NCBI GenBank assembly: GCA_045541475.1
Contig: JAZQJI010000031.1
Coordinates: 1-64,000, forward strand
Direction of reading: 5' to 3'
DNA from: RGIG3077 sp045541475
GTDB lineage: Bacteria; Bacillota; Clostridia; Oscillospirales; Ruminococcaceae
DNA: 64,000 nt
In this document: in pieces, positions 24,862 through 33,305 of the stretch
How the letters are laid out: each line of letters begins with the position of its first letter
Position numbering within the stretch: the stretch's first letter is position 1
Notes under the pieces: generated by a model
What the model was told of the DNA's origin: nothing
Databases searched by the model: none
Seen by the model: only the letters and a program-made list of their open reading frames with translations
Program-made: the position numbers and the translations under genes

Positions 24862-27777
24862 ATGGCAAAATTAAAAAAAATCGGCAGTATGCTGATATCG
24901 TGCTGTATATTTGCACAGGGTTTAGCATTGTTTGCTTCTGCTGCGGATATGGGATATATACAAGGCAGATATTCAATTCCTGCAGAGTATTCGCAGGTTT
25001 TGTATGATAGCGCAAGCGGTCTTGAAAGCAATACTGTAAATGATATAGCGTTTAGTGATGATGGTTTTGTATGGCTCGGTACGGATAACGGCGTGTACAG
25101 ATATAATTCCGAAAGCTTTGAAAAAGTAAGCTTTGCAGATGAAGCTTTGAACGATTGCGAAATCATCGCAGTTGAGTTTTCAGAATGTCTTTGGGTAGGC
25201 ACTGCGCAAAACGGACTGTTTTATCTCAAAAATTCTAAATTAGAAAAGTTTGATACAAAAGGCTATCTTTCTGATAATATAACAGCGCTTGATGTTGATG
25301 CTGATTCTAATCTTGTAGCATCTTCTTCAAGCGGCATTGCGTGCGTAAATTCAAAAAATCTCAGTGTTTCTGCGTTTTCTGCCGAACTAACTTCCGCAGA
25401 TAAAAGTGTTGTAAGCGTTTCGTGCGCCGAAAACGGATTGGTATGGTGTGTTACTGCAGGCGGCAGTATTTACTTTATTGCAGATGACGTTAAGGCAAGT
25501 GTTGATATTAACGGTGCAAACGGAAGTTCGTTTTTAACATCACAAACACCAATATCCGTTTACGCAAGCGCATCGGGCATGGTGTACGTCGGCACAATGT
25601 CCGGAGAAATAGTATATTTCGAACCGTGCGATGACGGCTCGTTTGATTCGGGTGTTATTTTTTGCGCAGGCATTGGTGCTGTTAATGGTTTCACGCAGGA
25701 TAATTCAGGCAGAGTTTGGATATGTTCAGATAATGGTATTGGGTATATAAATGAAAAATCTGCATTTCTTGTTAACAGCAGACTTTATGAGAACGTAAAC
25801 TGTGCCACTGTTGACTTTGAAGGTAATGTATGGTTTGGTTCACAGGTTGAAGGTATGCTCGAACTTGCTGTTTCTGATTTTGTAAACGTAAGTAGCGCTA
25901 CTGCACTTTACGGAAAGCCTGCAAACGCAGTTGCGGTTTACAGCAATTTGCTGTTTATCGGCGCAAACGACGGCCTTTTTATATATGATGCGTTAAACGG
26001 TGGCGTTCTTGTGGAAACTGAGCTTACCCAACTTTTGAGAGGAACAAAAATCAACTGTCTGTTAACTGATGATAATGGCTGTTTGCTGATTGGCACCGAC
26101 GAAAAATACGGGCTTATCAAATATAATGCAAGCGCTGACGGTAGCTGGAGCGTATTCAATCTTTCCACGGGATTGTTAAGTGAGCGCATTTTTGCAATTG
26201 ATTTGCTTGATGACGGCTCTATATGTGTTGGCAACGAAAGAGGCGTAAGCGTAATTAGTCCCAACGCTGAAATCAGCGAATATCTTCTTGACGGCGGTGT
26301 GTATTCGCTTGATATAGGTATTGAAAACAATATTTATGCGGGTACACCCAACGGTGCATTTCTCCTTCAGGAAGGCAATGTTACCGTAGTTAGTGAAGAT
26401 TTTGGCAGAAAAAGTGTTGATGATATTTTTTATGATGATACTACATCTGCAATTGTGATTTCAGCCGAAAAATCGCTGTTTCTTGCAAAAGATGGTGATT
26501 TGTTTGATGTAAGCGCATCGTTGCCCGAAAATACGCATGTATATGATACTGTTGCAGGCATTGATTCCTCTGTAATACTTATTTGTGCGGATGAAATATA
26601 TACAACAACCGTTGCTGATCTTGAAAAGAACAAATCGTGTCAGATATACTGCGGTATTCACGGACTTGAAGCCGCCGCAACAATGGGCGCGCAGGGTTGT
26701 TTGGTTAATGATGTTCTTTACATTTGCACAACGGATGGCGTTTTGGGCGTGAATAAGTCCGAAACGGACTACGTAACTCAAGTTTGCATAAATTCTGTTC
26801 TTTGTGATGGAAAACCCGTTTCTTTTGAGGATAGAATTACCCTTGATGCTAAAACTGAAACGCTTGAAATTGATGTAAGCGTTCTTAGCTATCTTGGTGA
26901 AAATAAAATTACATATAAGCTTAAAGGCTTTGATGAAACAGAAAGAACAGTAAGCGCTGATGAAAACATTTTTTACACAAACCTTGATGGCGGAAAGTAT
27001 ACGCTTGTAATTTATGGAACTAACGCAAGGGGAGATATTTCCGCAATAAAGAGCATTGAAATCAAAAAAGCTAATCTTTGGTATGAATCGGTAATTTTTT
27101 GGATAATACTTGTAATAGCGATTGCAGTTATTTCTTTTCTTGTAAGTATGTTTTTCATTGTGGAAAAAATGCAAAATGAAGAAAACCATCATATCAGACA
27201 GTCCGAGCTTTCAACGCAGGCAATTAGTGCCGTTGCCGAAATGATAGATTCTAAATCAAATGTATCAAGCGGTCATTCAATGCGCGTTGCATTGTATTCA
27301 ATGGAAATAGCACGTCGCTTGAAATGTGATGATGAATTTAAAGAACAGTTGTATTGTGCCGCATTGTTGCATGATATAGGCAATATCGGTATTTCTGACG
27401 AAATTCTGAATAAGCCGCACAAACTTACCCCCGAAGAACTCAAAATCGTTCAGACTCATGTAAAAAACGGCGCTGATGTGCTTAACCATCATGATGCTTT
27501 GCGTGATTTGGCTGATAGCGTTTTATATCATCATGAACGTTATGATGGTATGGGTTATGGCAAAAATCTTGCCGGTGAGGATATTCCGCTTGCTTCGCGT
27601 ATTATTTTTGCAAGCGAATCTTTAGACGCCATGCAGACCGAAAAACCATACCGACCCGAACTTACGCGAGAACGTATTATCGGTGAATTCAAGGTTGGTT
27701 CGGGCACACAGTTTGACCCCGATATTGCTGATGCTGTTATAAAGATGGTTGAATCCGGTTTTAAGCCTGAACAGTAA
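24862..27777 (+). CDS. Membrane receptor: extracytoplasmic beta-propeller, Y_Y_Y domain, HD-GYP output
   Basis: 971 aa. The order is a signal peptide (ISCCIFAQGLALFASAA), then Reg_prop repeats such as NDIAFSDDGFVWLGTDNGVY forming an extracytoplasmic propeller to about residue 650. A Y_Y_Y-like domain, one membrane helix near 755 (IFWIILVIAIAVISFLV) and a cytoplasmic HD-GYP domain follow. HDIGNIGISD supplies the His-Asp metal pair, and HHERYDGMGYG supplies the GYP region. Canonical HDIGK and GYP read HDIGN and GYG here. HD-GYP enzymes hydrolyse cyclic di-GMP. Activity of this variant is uncertain. The propeller type is known from polysaccharide-sensing hybrid systems. Confidence 0.82.
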   Translation: MAKLKKIGSMLISCCIFAQGLALFASAADMGYIQGRYSIPAEYSQVLYDSASGLESNTVNDIAFSDDGFVWLGTDNGVYRYNSESFEKVSFADEALNDCEIIAVEFSECLWVGTAQNGLFYLKNSKLEKFDTKGYLSDNITALDVDADSNLVASSSSGIACVNSKNLSVSAFSAELTSADKSVVSVSCAENGLVWCVTAGGSIYFIADDVKASVDINGANGSSFLTSQTPISVYASASGMVYVGTMSGEIVYFEPCDDGSFDSGVIFCAGIGAVNGFTQDNSGRVWICSDNGIGYINEKSAFLVNSRLYENVNCATVDFEGNVWFGSQVEGMLELAVSDFVNVSSATALYGKPANAVAVYSNLLFIGANDGLFIYDALNGGVLVETELTQLLRGTKINCLLTDDNGCLLIGTDEKYGLIKYNASADGSWSVFNLSTGLLSERIFAIDLLDDGSICVGNERGVSVISPNAEISEYLLDGGVYSLDIGIENNIYAGTPNGAFLLQEGNVTVVSEDFGRKSVDDIFYDDTTSAIVISAEKSLFLAKDGDLFDVSASLPENTHVYDTVAGIDSSVILICADEIYTTTVADLEKNKSCQIYCGIHGLEAAATMGAQGCLVNDVLYICTTDGVLGVNKSETDYVTQVCINSVLCDGKPVSFEDRITLDAKTETLEIDVSVLSYLGENKITYKLKGFDETERTVSADENIFYTNLDGGKYTLVIYGTNARGDISAIKSIEIKKANLWYESVIFWIILVIAIAVISFLVSMFFIVEKMQNEENHHIRQSELSTQAISAVAEMIDSKSNVSSGHSMRVALYSMEIARRLKCDDEFKEQLYCAALLHDIGNIGISDEILNKPHKLTPEELKIVQTHVKNGADVLNHHDALRDLADSVLYHHERYDGMGYGKNLAGEDIPLASRIIFASESLDAMQTEKPYRPELTRERIIGEFKVGSGTQFDPDIADAVIKMVESGFKPEQ

Positions 27778-27797
27778 AACACCATATCTGCATATAT

Positions 27798-27836
27798 AAA
27801 TCCTGTCGCAATTAAATTTTCGGCAGGATTTTTTAT
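27798..27836 (+). terminator. Terminator of HD-GYP receptor gene
   Basis: AATCCTG (27799-27805) pairs with CAGGATT (27824-27830), followed by TTTTTATT. Confidence 0.7.
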
Positions 27837-27929
27837 TGCTTTACTTTAATTAAAAGATAATTTATCTGTATTATACTTGGTATATATGCCAATAATTGTT
27901 TTGTAAGCATTTTGCGGGAGGTAAAACAA

Positions 27930-28703
27930 ATGGCATATAACAAGGTTGTGATTTCGGGCATAAACACATCAAAACTAAAGGTTTTGAAAGAAGAAGAAAA
28001 AATGCAGCTTTTAAGAGAATTTAAGGAAACAGGTTCAAAAGAAGCTAAGGATAAATTGATAACGGGCAATTTAAGGCTTGTTTTGTCAGTTATTCAGAAG
28101 TATACCGGCAGGGGAGAAGATATCGACGATTTGTTTCAGATTGGAGTTGTTGGGTTGATAAAAGCCATAAACAACTTTGATTTGACTAAGGACGTGCGTT
28201 TTTCGACGTATTGCGTGCCTATGATAAGCGGCGAGCTGCGACGTTATCTGCGCGATTACAATCATATTAAAGTTAGCCGAAGTCTGCGTGATATCGCTTA
28301 CAAGGCAATGCAAGCAAAGGAAAGCTATATAAATGAAAACCAAAAAGAACCGACCGTTGAAGAAATTTCCAGGGAAATAGGCGTTAAAAAAAGCGATGTT
28401 GTAATGGCGCTTGAGAGCATTTCGGATCCTGTTTCTCTATATGAGCCTGTTTATTCTGATTCGGGAGATACACTGTATGTTCTTGATCAGATAGGCGACA
28501 AAAATGATGTCGATTCATGGATGGACGAGCTTTATCTGCGTGATGCCATAAAAAAACTCGGCGAAAGGGAGAAAAATATACTTTATCTACGATTTTTCAA
28601 GGGTAAAACTCAGGTTGAGGTTGCCGACGAAATAGGTATATCGCAGGCGCAGGTTTCAAGACTTGAAAAAGGTGCATTGATGCGAATTAAGGGCAGTATG
28701 TAA
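27930..28703 (+). CDS. sigG: Sporulation sigma factor SigG
   Basis: About 257 aa from ATG 27930, 9 bases after GGGAGG. The N-terminus YNKVVISGINTSKLKVL matches the SigG-specific anti-sigma-gated leader. In Bacillus it reads NKVEICGVDTSKLPVL. Regions 2 (GNLRLVLSVIQKYTGRGE, DLFQIGVVGLIKAI), 3 and 4 (KTQVEVADEIGISQAQVSRL) are complete. SigG drives late forespore gene expression, so the host probably makes endospores. In Bacilli and Clostridia sigG usually follows spoIIGA-sigE. That context is absent here. Confidence 0.9.
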   Translation: MAYNKVVISGINTSKLKVLKEEEKMQLLREFKETGSKEAKDKLITGNLRLVLSVIQKYTGRGEDIDDLFQIGVVGLIKAINNFDLTKDVRFSTYCVPMISGELRRYLRDYNHIKVSRSLRDIAYKAMQAKESYINENQKEPTVEEISREIGVKKSDVVMALESISDPVSLYEPVYSDSGDTLYVLDQIGDKNDVDSWMDELYLRDAIKKLGEREKNILYLRFFKGKTQVEVADEIGISQAQVSRLEKGALMRIKGSM

Positions 28704-28760
28704 ATAAAATTCTGCAATTTGTTCTTGATTGATTTATGATAATTTGATATAATATAGTAA

Positions 28761-28799
28761 AAATCAGCCTGCTTTTACGTGTTTTAAGTGGGCTGATTT
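28761..28799 (+). terminator. Possible terminator after sigG
   Basis: AAATCAGCC (28761-28769) pairs with GGCTGATTT (28791-28799). There is no long T-run beyond the stem. Confidence 0.45.
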
Positions 28800-28838
28800 G
28801 CGTGTGAAAATTAATCGGGTAATTCGGGTATTTTGTTG

Positions 28839-28867
28839 TTGACAAATTATTGCAAATAATATATAAT
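28839..28867 (+). promoter_or_regulatory. Consensus sigma-A promoter of secA
   Basis: TTGACA (28839-28844), a 17-base spacer and TATAAT (28862-28867) match the consensus in both boxes. Confidence 0.88.
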
Positions 28868-28901
28868 AATAAAGTATATGACAGAAAATGAAAGGAGAGC
28901 T

Positions 28902-28934
28902 GTGCGTATTTGTAAAATATGCATGAAGCGATAA
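28902..28934 (+). CDS. Possible 10-aa leader peptide before secA
   Basis: GTG 28902 lies just after AAGGAGAG. It reads MRICKICMKR and stops at TAA 28932-28934, four bases before the secA ATG. The secA start itself has no good RBS at normal spacing, so translation may be coupled through this leader. The short RBS-to-GTG spacing weakens the case. Confidence 0.3.
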   Translation: MRICKICMKR

Positions 28935-28938
28935 TATA

Positions 28939-31900
28939 ATGGGACTTCTTGAAAAGATTTTCGGCTCATACAGCGCTAAGGAACTTGCTCGAATTGAACC
29001 TATTCAGCAGCAGGTGCTTATTCTTGAAGATGAGTACAAGGAACTCAGCGATTATGAGCTTAAAGCTAAAACAAAAGAATTTAAAGAAAGACTTGCTGAT
29101 GGCGAAACACTTGATGCTATCATGCCCGAGGCACTTGCAACCTGCCGTGAGGCTGCTGCCCGTGTTCTCGGTAAAAGAGCATACCCTGTTCAGATTCTCG
29201 GTGCAATCGTTCTTCATCAGGGAAGAATTGCCGAAATGAAAACGGGTGAAGGTAAAACTCTCGTTGCTTGTCTTGCTTCTTATGTAAATGCACTTTCGGG
29301 CAAGGGTGTGCACGTTGTTACTGTTAACGATTATCTTGCTAAATTCCAGTCCGAAGAAATGGGCAAGGTTTACAGATTTTTAGGACTTTCAATCGGCTGT
29401 ATTCTTCATGGTCTTACCAATGATGAACGCCGTGAGGCTTATAACTGCGATATCACATACGGTACCAATAACGAATTTGGTTTTGACTACCTGCGTGATA
29501 ACATGGTTATCTACAAGAAAAACATGGTTCAGCGTGAGCCTAACTTTGCCATCGTCGATGAGGTTGACTCTATCTTGATTGACGAGGCTCGTACTCCTTT
29601 GATTATTTCAGGCCAGGGCGATAAGGCAACCGACCTTTACAATAAGGTTGATGTTTTTGTCAGAACACTTTCTGCTAAAACTATTGTTGAAATTGATGAT
29701 AAAGCAAACCAGGATGAAATTGACTACGTAGCAAACGTTCATTCGTTTGAAAATGGCATGCTTGGAACATATCAGAAAAATGTATTCTCTAAGGGAGATG
29801 AAGTTGAGCTTGTTGTGTTTGATTCAAGCAACAAGGCAGAGGTTCTTCATTCCTTCAGAATTACTGAGATGACTGACTCTAAAGGCAACGAAATGCGCAG
29901 CGCAACAAAAAATCTTGCAGCTGTTAACGTTGCTTGCGGACTTGAAACTTTTGAATTTAAGAAAGGCTGCACATATTTCTTAAGACTCAGAGAACGCTGT
30001 GATTATATCGTTGACGAAAAAGCAAAAACAGCTACAATCACACAACAGGGTGTTAAAAAAGCAGAAAGATACTTTGGCGTTGATAACCTTATGGCTGCTG
30101 AAAACCTTACTCTGCTCCATCACATAAATCAGTCACTTAAGGCGCATGGTATCATGCACATGGATATCGACTACGTTGTTAAAGACGGCGAAGTTGTTAT
30201 CGTAGATGAGTTTACCGGTCGTCTTATGCTCGGCAGACGCTTTAACGATGGTTTGCATCAGGCTATTGAAGCTAAGGAAGGCGTTGAAGTTGCACACGAA
30301 TCCAAAACGCTTGCAACAATCACTTTCCAGAACTATTTCCGTCTTTATCCAAAGCTTTCCGGTATGACAGGTACCGCTATGACTGAAGAAGACGAATTTA
30401 AGGAAATCTACAAGTTGGACGTTATTGCTGTTCCCACAAACAGACCGGTTGCTCGTATAGACCATCCCGATGTGGTTTACAGAACAGAACAGGGCAAGTT
30501 CAACGCTGTAATTGATCAGATTATTGAATGTAACAAGAAGGGACAACCCGTACTTGTTGGTACAATTTCAATCGAAAAATCAGAAGTGCTTTCAAAAATG
30601 CTTTCACGCAAGGGTATTAAGCATGAAGTGCTTAATGCTAAACAGCACGCAAAGGAAGCTGAAATCGTTGCTCAGGCAGGTAAGCTTGGTGCGGTAACTA
30701 TTGCAACCAACATGGCTGGTCGTGGTACTGACATTATCCTCGGCGGTAATGCTGAGTTCCTTGCTAAAGCAAAAATGAGAAAAATGGATATCCCCGATGA
30801 GATTATCAACGAGGCTATCGGTTATGCTGATACTGATAATCAGGAAATTATCGAAGCAAGAAAGATATACAGAGAACTTTACGATAAATTCAGCGCAGAA
30901 GTTAAGGAAAAGGCCGTTGCTGTAAGAGAAGCAGGCGGTTTGTATATCCTCGGTACCGAGCGTCATGAATCAAGACGTATCGACAACCAGCTCCGCGGTC
31001 GTTCTGGCCGTCAGGGTGATGAGGGCGAAAGCAAATTCTTCCTTTCAACTGAAGATGACCTTATGCGTATCTTTGCAGGTGACCGTCTTGAAAAGGTTAT
31101 GAGATCTTTTGGCGGTGAAACCGATGATATGCCTATCGAAAGCAAGATGCTTTCTAAGATTATCGAGTCTGCTCAGAAGCGTGTTGAAGGCAAGAACTTC
31201 AGCATCAGAAAGAATGTTCTTAATTATGACGATGTTATGAGCGCACAGCGTGAAATTATCTACTCACAGCGTGCAAAGGTTCTTGCAGGTGAGGATATTC
31301 ACGATTATATCATCACCATGATCAAAGACCTTGTTTCTACTTCTGTTGATAGCTATTTGCTTGATAATTCCAATAAGGAAGAATGGAATTTTGCAGGCTT
31401 GCGTAATCATTTCTTCGGCTTGTTTACTTATGTTGATGACTTTGAATACAGCGATGAAGAGCTTGAAAAAATCACTAAGGAAACTATCAAGGATGAGCTT
31501 ACCGAGCGTGCGCTTGCTAAGTACGAACAGCGTGAACAGGAACTTAGCTTTATCGACTTCAGAGAATTTGAGAGAGTTATTCTCCTTAAGGTTGTTGACC
31601 AGAAATGGATGAACCATATTGATGATATGGACGAACTCAAAAAAGGTATTGGTTTGCGTTCCTACGGTCAGCATAACCCTGTTGTTGAATATCGTTATGA
31701 AGGTATGGATATGTTCGACGCAATGGTTGAATCTATTCGTGAAGAAACTGTACGCAACCTCTTCCTTGCGCAGATTAAGCGCCGCGATGAAGTTCAGCGT
31801 GAGCAGGTGCTTAAACCTACCGAGCCTAACGCCGGTTCTTCCGATGGTTCGCTCGGACCTCAGCGTGCAAAGCGCAAGCCCCAGCCTAACGATATGTGCC

Positions 31901-31950
31901 CCTGCGGAAGCGGCAAGAAGTATAAAAAGTGCTGCGGCATGAACGAATAA
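28939..31950 (+). CDS. secA: SecA preprotein translocase ATPase with a large insertion
   Basis: 1003 aa against roughly 780-900 in most bacteria. It has the helicase motifs AEMKTGEGKTL (Walker A), VDEVDSILIDEARTPLI, VTIATNMAGRGTDI and QLRGRSGRQGD. It also has the preprotein-binding region and a C-terminal zinc SEC-C motif, CPCGSGKKYKKCCG. Between FVRTLSAK (about residue 240) and DYIVDEKAKT (about 354) sits an extra domain of about 100 residues, containing GDEVELVVFDSSNKAEVLH. Normal SecA runs straight across at this point. It is an essential motor of the general secretion pathway. ATG 28939 is kept because MGLLEKIFGSYSAKEL is the usual SecA start. Confidence 0.96.
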   Translation: MGLLEKIFGSYSAKELARIEPIQQQVLILEDEYKELSDYELKAKTKEFKERLADGETLDAIMPEALATCREAAARVLGKRAYPVQILGAIVLHQGRIAEMKTGEGKTLVACLASYVNALSGKGVHVVTVNDYLAKFQSEEMGKVYRFLGLSIGCILHGLTNDERREAYNCDITYGTNNEFGFDYLRDNMVIYKKNMVQREPNFAIVDEVDSILIDEARTPLIISGQGDKATDLYNKVDVFVRTLSAKTIVEIDDKANQDEIDYVANVHSFENGMLGTYQKNVFSKGDEVELVVFDSSNKAEVLHSFRITEMTDSKGNEMRSATKNLAAVNVACGLETFEFKKGCTYFLRLRERCDYIVDEKAKTATITQQGVKKAERYFGVDNLMAAENLTLLHHINQSLKAHGIMHMDIDYVVKDGEVVIVDEFTGRLMLGRRFNDGLHQAIEAKEGVEVAHESKTLATITFQNYFRLYPKLSGMTGTAMTEEDEFKEIYKLDVIAVPTNRPVARIDHPDVVYRTEQGKFNAVIDQIIECNKKGQPVLVGTISIEKSEVLSKMLSRKGIKHEVLNAKQHAKEAEIVAQAGKLGAVTIATNMAGRGTDIILGGNAEFLAKAKMRKMDIPDEIINEAIGYADTDNQEIIEARKIYRELYDKFSAEVKEKAVAVREAGGLYILGTERHESRRIDNQLRGRSGRQGDEGESKFFLSTEDDLMRIFAGDRLEKVMRSFGGETDDMPIESKMLSKIIESAQKRVEGKNFSIRKNVLNYDDVMSAQREIIYSQRAKVLAGEDIHDYIITMIKDLVSTSVDSYLLDNSNKEEWNFAGLRNHFFGLFTYVDDFEYSDEELEKITKETIKDELTERALAKYEQREQELSFIDFREFERVILLKVVDQKWMNHIDDMDELKKGIGLRSYGQHNPVVEYRYEGMDMFDAMVESIREETVRNLFLAQIKRRDEVQREQVLKPTEPNAGSSDGSLGPQRAKRKPQPNDMCPCGSGKKYKKCCGMNE

Positions 31951-31966
31951 AAAGAATTATAATTTC

Positions 31967-32000
31967 AAGATACCGCATAATTCTGATTGCGGTATCTTGT
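31967..32000 (+). terminator. Terminator of secA
   Basis: AAGATACCGCA (31967-31977) pairs with TGCGGTATCTT (31988-31998), then a short T-rich tail. The epimerase ATG follows 20 bases later, so readthrough is likely. Confidence 0.65.
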
Positions 32001-32018
32001 TATATACGGGAGAAAATT

Positions 32019-33173
32019 ATGCTTAAAGATAAATGCAAGGCAATGCTTTTTAATCAGATTATTCCGTTTTGGAATAAGCTTTATGACGAAAACGGCGGAT
32101 TTTACGGTCAGATGAATCAGGATTTGGAGCTTTTCAAGGATGCTGATAAGGGCGTAATACTCAATTCACGCATATTGTGGTTTTATTCTGCAAGCTTTAT
32201 TGCAACAAAGGATATCTCTTTGAAAAAATACGCCGACCACGCTTATCAATTTTTGAAAAACTGCTGTATTGATAAAGAGTACGGCGGCGTTTATTGGATG
32301 ATGAACTGCAAAGGCAATCCGCTTGACAGTATGAAACATACATATAATCAGGCGTTTGCAGTATATGCACTGAGCGTTTATCATCAGGCATTTGGTGATG
32401 ACGAAGCTTTAAAAACTGCGCTTTGGCTTTATGATGTTATTGAAGAAAAAGCATTTGATGGCAAGCTTTATGAAGAAGCATTTACAAGGCAGTGGACAAC
32501 TGCCGATAACGATGCTCTTTCAGAAAATGGTATTGCCGCCAAAAAGACGATGAACAGTATTTTGCATCTTATTGAGGCTTATACAGAGCTTTTGCGCTCA
32601 ACAGGTGATGCACGCGTTAAAAAGAGTCTTGCGCATCTGCTTGATATCGTGGAAGAATATGTCTACGATGAAAACAACAGCGCATTGCGTGTTTTCTTTG
32701 ATGATGATATGAATGTTCTCGGTGATATTCATTCTTACGGTCATGATATTGAAGCAAGCTGGCTTATGGACAGAGCTTGCGAGGTTTTATCTGATGGTGA
32801 ATATACTGAAAAATTCCGTAAAATAGACCTTGCTATTGCTGAAAATATATTTGACATAGCGTACGAAAACTCATCGTTGAATAACGAGCGTGACGGAAAC
32901 GAAATCTCCAAAAAGCGTGTGTGGTGGGTGCAGGCAGAAACCGTTGTCGGCTTTTTAAACGCATATCAGGTAAGCGGCGATGAAAAGTTTTTGAATGCTG
33001 CAAACGATGTTTTCGGCTTTATCGAAAAATATGTTGTTGATAAGCGCAGCGGTGAATGGTTCCCCGATGTTGATATAAACGGCAAGCCTTTTGGTGATTT
33101 TGATATGGTCGGCCCTTGGAAATGCCCTTATCACAACGGCAGAATGTGTATTGAGGTTATGAAACGTCTTTAA
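32019..33173 (+). CDS. AGE-family sugar epimerase, probably cellobiose 2-epimerase
   Basis: About 384 aa from ATG 32019 behind ACGGGAGA. The (alpha/alpha)6-barrel family signature is clear: KHTYNQAFAVYALSVYHQA, NSILHLIEAYTELLR, SYGHDIEASWLMDRA and KRVWWVQAETVVGFLNAYQ. The His residues in GHDIEAS and HNGRM, together with the tryptophans, are typical of cellobiose 2-epimerase. That enzyme converts cellobiose to glucosyl-mannose in the cytoplasm. N-acylglucosamine 2-epimerase is the sister activity. No nan genes are nearby, and cellulosome-type genes are, so the cellobiose assignment is favoured. Confidence 0.8.
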   Translation: MLKDKCKAMLFNQIIPFWNKLYDENGGFYGQMNQDLELFKDADKGVILNSRILWFYSASFIATKDISLKKYADHAYQFLKNCCIDKEYGGVYWMMNCKGNPLDSMKHTYNQAFAVYALSVYHQAFGDDEALKTALWLYDVIEEKAFDGKLYEEAFTRQWTTADNDALSENGIAAKKTMNSILHLIEAYTELLRSTGDARVKKSLAHLLDIVEEYVYDENNSALRVFFDDDMNVLGDIHSYGHDIEASWLMDRACEVLSDGEYTEKFRKIDLAIAENIFDIAYENSSLNNERDGNEISKKRVWWVQAETVVGFLNAYQVSGDEKFLNAANDVFGFIEKYVVDKRSGEWFPDVDINGKPFGDFDMVGPWKCPYHNGRMCIEVMKRL

Positions 33174-33184
33174 TAGGTAAATTT

Positions 33185-33213
33185 AACCCGTGAAGATTTA
33201 CTCTTCACGGGTT
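33185..33213 (+). terminator. Terminator of epimerase gene
   Basis: AACCCGTGAAG pairs with CTTCACGGGTT. Confidence 0.7.
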
Positions 33214-33238
33214 TGCTGTTGTTAGTATTTATTTAGTC

Positions 33239-33267
33239 TTGATTTAGATTGATTAATGTGTTAGAAT
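33239..33267 (+). promoter_or_regulatory. Promoter of FHA-FtsW/PBP operon
   Basis: TTGATT (33239-33244), a 17-base spacer and TAGAAT (33262-33267), a moderate match to sigma-A. Confidence 0.5.
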
Positions 33268-33305
33268 GTATTTAGATATATATACAAAAGAAAGGTGTGT
33301 TTTTT

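Noticed and set aside
29000..31900. Several long antisense frames under secA and other highly expressed genes
   Set aside because: They lack ribosome-binding sites and mirror the codon pattern of the sense gene, so they are shadows.
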